Shown here: piece after piece, positions 43,006 to 49,172 of the stretch
Layout of the letters: every line of letters starts with the position of its first letter
Position numbering within the stretch: position 1 is the first letter of the stretch
Source: Cruorifilaria tuberocauda
Taxonomy: Eukaryota; Nematoda; Chromadorea; Rhabditida; Onchocercidae
NCBI GenBank assembly: GCA_013365365.1
Contig: JABVXU010000402.1
Location: 1-49,172 of the forward strand
Length of the DNA stretch: 49,172 nt
Direction of reading: 5' to 3'
The notes under the pieces: generated by a model
Databases searched by the model: none
Told to the model about the DNA's origin: nothing
The model's input: only the letters and a program-made list of their open reading frames with translations
Made by a program: the position numbers and the translations under genes

Positions 43006-46000
43006 ATGGATGATGCTGCAAAGAAAGCACGAGACGAATATCTCAAGAAGTACCTCAGCAAAGATGAAAAGCCAAAAAAGAAGAAACATAAGAAGAAAAA
43101 CAAGACTGGAAATGGGTTTGTTCTAGTCTACTTTCAGATAGGAACTTTGTGAATGTTAGGATTAAATTACCTTGGAAATTCTCAAATATATGCAGATTAC
43201 TACTTTTTTCATGTTTTAATTTGTACTCTTCGATGAAGAAAAATGAAAGAATAGCAGATTTTTTGACATCGTTTATTGTAAAAAAAGTTTTAGTATCTAT
43301 CGATTAGATTTCTGTAATGCAACATATCTACCGTCTTTCTAACTACGAAAGTCATTGAATTATAAATTATGATTTACAAAATCAATAATTACTTTATTCG
43401 AGTTCTTAAAGTGGGTTTGCTACGAGATTTTGGATTGAATTTCGGTTTTATGTATTGAAATATATTTTATTCTATAAGGAACTTGCAAAATAACTTTTAG
43501 ATTGAAAATTCATGAAGACGATGCTTTTGTTGCCGTTGCAGCATGTGCAGATCAGACTTCTTCAGATGATGAGGATGGCAAAGATGTTAGTTTGAATTCG
43601 CAAATTATTAATGAAATAAATTCTTCACTTACCTTAGACAGGCTTTTTAGTTGATTATACAATTCGACACGTCAATTTTTAAATTATTTGAAAAATCATC
43701 AATGTAAACGGAATATTTTTTTTAGATTAAAGAACTGTTGTAGATTCTTCTTTAGTCGTAAGTGACTGACTTATTGCTATCTTTCTTTGATAAGAAAAAA
43801 AATACAATTTCCTCTCTATGTTGTAAATCAAAAGGATAGTTTGATATGTAAAGTTGCACATTAAGCCATTCATTTCTTTTTTAAGGTAGAAATATTGAAA
43901 GAGGTAAAAAGGCAACATTCAGTACCGAAGTTCAAGCCAGCATTTAAAGCCGTCGAGGTCAAAAGTAATCATTTGTTTTTTCTTGTTTTCGTTCCTTTGC
44001 CTGATTTTCCCGTATACATAAGATTGTTTACTTTTTCTTCCATCCATTAGGAAAAGCATTCAGGTTTGTTCCCACTGATATTTTTCATTTTGGAAAATTT
44101 TTTTCATTTTTGCAGCAGAAATAAGTCCACCGCGAGAACGGCATGATTCTTCATCTGATGAAAATGGTTTGTTTTTGTTGATCTTGATAGTAACATTTCG
44201 AATTGGCAATAATATTTCAGAATTCATGTAAGAAATGTTGGCCATAATAGCATAATGAATTTATCCATTAAAATTTTTTTTTTTTTCATTTTACTTGGCG
44301 ATAATGAAATCTATCGTAATATTTGGAAATCTTTATAGATAACTCACTTTTATGCTTAAAACGTCGAAAACGTTCAATTATAATTTTTTAACTGTTTGTT
44401 AACTGTTATGAATTATAATTGATGTTGGTGAGATGCCATGGATAATGTATTTTGGCAAATTAAATATTCCTCAACGATGAATATTCTTTTCAGCTACACC
44501 AGATGAACTGTCACTTCCGACTTCCAGTTCTAAAATATGGAAAAATGCTTCAAGAAAGGGTGAAGATAATTCTCTTGTGGGACAAACTAGTGCCGACTTT
44601 TCAATTCATAGAGTAAAGGATGAACCACTCGACTCAGACGCTTCGCCACCTAGATCACCGAATTATGCAAAGCAGAATTCTGACAATAATGGGGATCATT
44701 CATTTTCGAAACGAAGAAAATCAAGAAATGATTTTGAATTGGATGTTTCAACGTCACATAGCAAAATCAAGGATGAGCCAGCCGACTCAGATCTTTCGCC
44801 ACCCAGAATATCAAGGAATTGTACGCGACGAAATTTTAATGACGATGATTCGGATATTTCACCTCCAAGACGCAGAAAACGAACAAACAATTCTGATTCT
44901 GATCTTTCTCCACCCCGTAAAGACGATAGTTATGCTGGACATCAAAAACGGAGACGAAGCGAGAGTGCCGAATCTCGTCGTTATAAAAGAAGTAGTCGGA
45001 ATTCTAATGAATCATCACCTGATGAAAGAAACCATGGAAGAAGAAGGTATTATGGAAAAGATCATGACGAAAGTTCTAGTAGATTGCATAGACATCATAA
45101 AGGTAAGTATCGATTCATAATTTATACGAAGATATCTTAAACATTTTCAATATGTGGGGTTCCTCATACGAATAAAATTTGTAGTTTTATATAAAATTTG
45201 TAATTAGAATTTGACTTAGTTGCTAGTAATCAAATTAAATTCTAATTACATTCACACTTCATTCAAGTAGAAGGGGGTTTGCTACTGATATTAAGAAAAT
45301 AGTTTAAACGCTTATAAAGGATTTAGTTAGTTTTTATGCTCTTAGTAGTGTTGTAAACATAGCTTTCCTGTATGTCTTAGTAGTCTTAACTTTGCTTCTT
45401 GTTCAATTTCGAAATCTTACTCAATCACAAATTGATTCAGAAATTCGCAGGCTGCATTCCCACCCATTTTGATATCCTCTCGTGTTGTTCTACTAAAAAC
45501 TTTACAGTTCAGCTCCATTACATTCATGCAGAAAATGGAAGCAGTGATATCTGCTTCATCAAATATGATACACTTTGCAGATCATAAAAGACGAAGAGAT
45601 TCTCCTGAAGATAGTACGACATCACACCGTCGAGCAAATAATGGCGATGTTAAACAGACGGCTGGAAAAAGTGGTGGTCTTAAAACACTGGAATCACATC
45701 GTGAAGAAATGAAAAGACTTCGGGAAGATGAAATGAAAGTATGAACTTTGTGTTCCTGAAAAATTTGTTTAATTACTATTTGCATTATTTTCAAGAAATG
45801 AGTGAGATCTATTAGCATTTAAGTTGGAACAGATTATTTAAATAGAATGTTTGCACCTCAGTTATGTTAAATTCGTTTATTCAGTTAGTTATTAGAAAAT
45901 TTAGTAGAAATTAAAATTGTATTTTTCAAAGCCTAAAATTATTAAATTACTGCTATTTGAAGTTGCTCAAAAGTTGGGATGGATACGCGAATGGTGAAGT

Positions 46001-47163
46001 TACTCGTCGTGCTAAATTAACCGGTAAAAAACGTGAGACGAAAGAAGATCGTGAGAGGAAGGAACGTGAAGCTAAAAAACAGCAAGAATTAGAAGAGAAA
46101 TATAAAAGTTGGAATAAAGGCCTGCGACAATTAGAAGAGGTTTACATTACCAATATATTTTCTGGTGTCGTATTTGAATATGACTACAAATATTATTAAG
46201 TTTAATTAAAATTAGTTCTTAAAATTTCAATAGCTTTTTTTAGCGAACTCAAAAATTAAATGAAATGGCTCGAGTGGCGCAAGAAGATTTTGCACGTCAT
46301 CTTGATGATAAAGCAATGAATGAACACTTGAAAGAGGTATTTTAAGGCAAAAAAATGATGTTATCTTATCCCTATCTGTACAATTTTTATTTTTCAGCGG
46401 CATAATACTATAACTTATTTTTTGATGAAGATGAAATGTTGCATCCCTTCCTGTAGATATTAGAATTTTGATATACCAGAATAATAAAAATATAAAATTA
46501 GAAGGATATTAGCAGTAGTATTTAACTCCTTTTGCTTATTGTTTATAGCCTTATATTATAGCCGCATAATTTCGTATATTTCTCATATTACCATATTTGT
46601 TTCTTCCTCCCAATTAATTAAAACAAAATGAAGACGAGAGAAACGTCGAATATCAATCGAGATTGAGCAATGTGCACGAATAATCTTATTCAAATATTTT
46701 TCAGCAACTGCACGCGAAGGATCCAATGTATAAATATGTGAAAAAGAAGAAAGAAAATGCAGAAATAAAAAGTGGAACAGGTAAGAGTTATGAATTGTGC
46801 ATTTGGCTTCGTGGAAACTATTTGAATATAGAAATTATTAATTTTATATTAGTATTTTGTCTCGATTCTTAACTAAAATCTTTTTGTTCCAACTTTGAAT
46901 ATTGGTTTCGTTTCCGAATGTGTCCGTTTTTTATTCTGTTTTCAGCTATACCAAAATGTAATTAATCACAATTGTTTTTTTCTTCAGCATATCCAAAATA
47001 CAAAGGAAGTTGGCCACCAAATCGGTTCAACATTGCTCCCGGTTATCGGTGGGATGGGGTAAATCGTTCAAATGGTTTTGAAGATCGAATAGCTGAAGTA
47101 GCTAATCGAAAAATAGCACAGCATACTGAATATTATGAAAATATTGCAAAATATGAAGTTTAG
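43006..47163 (+). CDS. bud-13: BUD13 homologue, pre-mRNA splicing factor of the RES complex
   Basis: Component of the RES (retention and splicing) complex, which joins the spliceosome before activation and helps splice introns in the nucleus. Ten exons: 43006-43115, 43501-43585, 43886-43964, 44116-44166, 44494-45102, 45581-45738, 45963-46139, 46244-46336, 46705-46780 and 46988-47163; all phases agree, giving 537 residues. The N-terminus EYLKKYLS followed by a Lys-rich stretch matches BUD13. The middle is disordered and carries four SPPR repeats (residues about 149-162, 200-213, 225-234 and 241-250), the first two in the longer form KDEP-DSD-SPPR. A Glu/Lys/Arg-rich coiled-coil-like region follows (about 385-425). 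The C-terminus has the diagnostic [20 protein letters not shown] (489-508) and GFE, the segment used by yeast Bud13 to bind Snu17/Ist3. The exon 7 acceptor (GAAG at 45959-45962) has a weak pyrimidine tract, and exon 4 could begin three bases later. Confidence 0.94.
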
Positions 47164-48178
47164 TTTTTTCGATAAAAATTTTATTTCAAATTGAAACGAT
47201 ATTAATAATTTCCTAATTCATACTCTATTTGCATTCTTAGTTGTATAATGTATTTCGATTTATTATGTATCTCTTTATTCTCTGGCGAATAATTTATGGT
47301 GGTACAAAGTGGAAACTAAAAAGTTTGGAAATAGCATTGAAATGTGCTAGAAGAAAACAGAAAACTTTTTATTTCACTTGTTACTACTTTTCTGTTCACG
47401 ACATATTTTTTGTTATTATTGTGATAGCTTGATTGAATTGTACTTTATTATGAAGTGGAAATAACAGTGATTCAAACACTACCAATATATGATGGGAAAT
47501 ATTTCCCAGCAGATAATTCAAAATTACTTTTTGATGATTTGTTGAATAAGGCTATTAAATGAAATGGTTTAATTACGTTGTATAACATTTTGGAGAATTT
47601 GACTAATTATTTTAACAGATAAAAAACTACAGATAATTGTTGGTTGTTCTGTAATGAAACAAATAATGAGTTTTTGCTCATATCCTTTTTTTTCCCCTTA
47701 AACTTAAAGTATATGCAATAATTTTTTTATTTTATCAGGAATAAATCACTATTTAAATTTTTTGATAAAATATCAATATGAGGTTGTTTTACTGATTAAT
47801 TCATCCAATTGATGTGATTGGGAGCGGTTGTATAAGCAGCAATAGAATTTTAAGTTAGGAGACTGGATACAATGGAAATGTTAAAGGTGTGAATTTCTTT
47901 TCTTTACTGAATAGGAAGAAATCAAATTGAATTATTGTTTCTGTTATGTAATTTCCGGAAACTTAATTTGGGTAATATGTTTAGGAATTTTTGAGGAAAA
48001 AGGATGAGATCAATTATTTATGAAAAGAATAAATTTGTTCATAAGTTGATAATTAAATACTATAATACCATCGTTCTTATTATTATAATTTATGATGTAA
48101 TTAATATTTGTCTTGTATAATTGCAACTAAATTGTGATGTGTGATATGATATTAACTGATACTGGAATAGTTTTGCAG
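47164..48178. other. bud-13 3' region and AT-rich spacer
   Basis: The nearest canonical AATAAA after the bud-13 stop is at 47740-47745; closer variants may be used instead. A 63-codon frame at 47241-47432 is hydrophobic/Lys-rich with no recognised domain. No exon was supported. Confidence 0.5.
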
Positions 48179-48505
48179 AAATTGATCGCTAAAAAATATA
48201 TTGGCCTACATGGAGGAATATCGAAGGAAGAATCAGTTACAATCGATAGAAGAAATGATGATAAAATATTATCCAAGAATTTGCAACTTACTCAACAACA
48301 TCAAACATCACCATCATCTTTTGATTCTGATGAAATGCTAAAAACAGCAATTGAATTGGATAGAAGTGATTTAGATAAGAAATTGATGACAGCAAGACGT
48401 GCAAGTAAATCAACGCCTACAACAAGTTCGATCAATTCTTACAAACGATCAGTTTCACCTGATACAATGCTACAAGGTGCAACATCTTGTGCTACTTCTA
48501 TCAGT
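48179..48505 (+). CDS. Probable exon of an unrecognised Ser/Thr-rich protein (partial gene)
   Basis: The frame is open for 109 codons between an acceptor (TTTTGCAG ending at 48178) and a donor (AGT|GTAAAT at 48506), phase 0 at both ends. The sequence is markedly less AT-rich than its flanks and encodes a hydrophilic, Ser/Thr/Asp-rich segment with likely phosphorylation sites (for example RRASKSTPTTSS and KRSVSPDTM). The frame also extends upstream to an ATG at 48137, so this could be a first exon starting there, or an internal exon of a gene whose start I cannot see. I do not recognise the family. Composition, splice sites and the likely next exon support coding. Confidence 0.65.
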
Positions 48506-48977
48506 GTAAATTTTTTTCACCTTTTCTTTTTTGTTTAATTAAAATTTATTCCAATTGAATTATTTTTAAGTTCTTGGTATCAATTTATTCTTTGTATAGA
48601 AATGAGTTATGTTAATTTTAGGAGATATTTATCTATAAAGACAAAAAAAAAATATTATTTTCATATTTTTTCAAAGTACTTTATTAATTATGTTTTGTTA
48701 ACTTTTCGTTTTTCTTTTGCAACTAAATTTCTGCTAAGCGTTTTTCGTACTGAGAAAGTTGGATTAATTTTCTATTAACCAATAGGCTTTACCTTTGTTT
48801 TAATTAATTTTCTCTTAATTCTTTTAGAGTTACATTTCATTTTTATTAGATCTTATTAAGATTATTTACTGTTAAATTTGAGATCGTTTTACTTGACTTA
48901 CTAATATATTTTTATTGCCTTAAAGTACATTTATCTTTAAATTTAATATCTATCGAAAGTAGACTGGTAATTTTTAG
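48506..48977. other. Probable intron of the partial gene
   Basis: 472 bases of AT-rich, T-rich sequence between the two exon candidates, starting GTAAAT and ending TTTTTAG. No further exon was seen inside. Confidence 0.5.
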
Positions 48978-49026
48978 CCTCGATGGAGTCAACAGACGAT
49001 TTCCGACTACAGCTCTGATCTTTCAT
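48978..49026 (+). CDS. Probable next exon of the same unrecognised gene (runs toward right edge)
   Basis: TTTTTAG ends at 48977, and the phase-0 frame that follows reads PRWSQQTISDYSSDLS before a possible donor T|GTATTT at 49027 (phase 1). Phase matches the preceding exon, and the stretch is clearly GC-richer than the AT-rich DNA around it. The gene would continue beyond the window. The exon is short, so chance cannot be excluded. Confidence 0.5.
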
Positions 49027-49172
49027 GTATTTTCTTTTTGCTTTAAAACAATAAAATTTGGTGTTTAGGGATGTTTCCTTAATCGTTATTTGTACAAGTA
49101 GATAATAACCTTTGTGATATTAGAAAATGAAACAGATGTGCGATTTTTTTATAGGAACTAATAAAAATATCT

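Noticed and set aside
44054..44066. Possible 13-bp microexon (after TTAG, before GTTTGTT) in bud-13
   Set aside because: Including it shifts the frame of the following exon, while joining 43964 directly to 44116 keeps a BUD13-like frame.
44620..45120. 166-codon + strand frame overlapping bud-13 exon 5
   Set aside because: It is an alternate-frame shadow of the exon encoding the SPPR repeats.
45399..45580. Upstream extension of the bud-13 exon at 45581 through several CAG acceptors (45508, 45533)
   Set aside because: Only the acceptor ending at 45580 gives the phase needed after 45102 without adding unsupported sequence; the upstream frames are not BUD13-like.
1..49172. tRNA or rRNA genes
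   Set aside because: I saw no cloverleaf with the usual T-arm GTTCGA-type box pair and no rRNA-like GC-rich block. A covariance-model scan would be needed to exclude them fully.

Overview
This window looks like nuclear DNA from a parasitic roundworm, most likely a clade III (spirurid or filarial-type) nematode. The evidence is the very low GC content, multi-exon genes with GT-AG introns of about 100 bp to 2.3 kb, acceptor-like TTTCAG/TTTTAG sites a few bases upstream of four start codons (as expected for spliced-leader trans-splicing), and a LIM-homeobox protein of the nematode LIM-4 / vertebrate LHX6-LHX8 type. The species assignment is inference. All genes were assembled by eye from exon translations and splice phases. 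No database search was possible.

Positions 1 to about 26,100 hold no gene I can support. This is a 26 kb AT-rich desert built from microsatellites, two minisatellites that share an exact 34-bp period (2569-2860 and 8600-8862), a nested 210-bp super-repeat, an alternating purine-pyrimidine tract (3436-3905), a 700-bp CAT/ATG tract (7160-7870), many diverged local duplications of about 60-360 bp, and one island of near-50% GC (18360-18780). It lies directly upstream of the LIM-homeobox gene and may contain its regulatory DNA.

Positions 26,147-49,172 hold five recognisable genes and part of a sixth. (1) lim-4-like, + strand, 6 exons, 26147-32735: a long His/Thr-rich N-terminus, two LIM domains and a homeodomain. 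(2) rfc-4, - strand, 8 exons, 36285-33357: a clamp-loader ATPase, converging on lim-4. (3) A ZIP7/SLC39A7-type zinc transporter, - strand, 9 exons, 40351-37020. (4) dad-1, + strand, 3 exons, 41245-42402: a subunit of oligosaccharyltransferase, divergent from the transporter. (5) bud-13, + strand, 10 exons, 43006-47163: a splicing (RES complex) protein. (6) Two probable exons of an unrecognised Ser/Thr-rich protein at 48179-48505 and 48978-49026, running off the right edge.

The genes form no single pathway. The four in the middle are housekeeping genes: zinc release and glycosylation in the ER, replication clamp loading, and pre-mRNA splicing. The fifth is a developmental regulator. The most useful items for follow-up are the unresolved final splice junction of rfc-4, the duplicated intron/exon boundary before the lim-4 homeobox, the repeat architecture of the desert and the GC island. 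I found no clear sign of a new multi-gene system.
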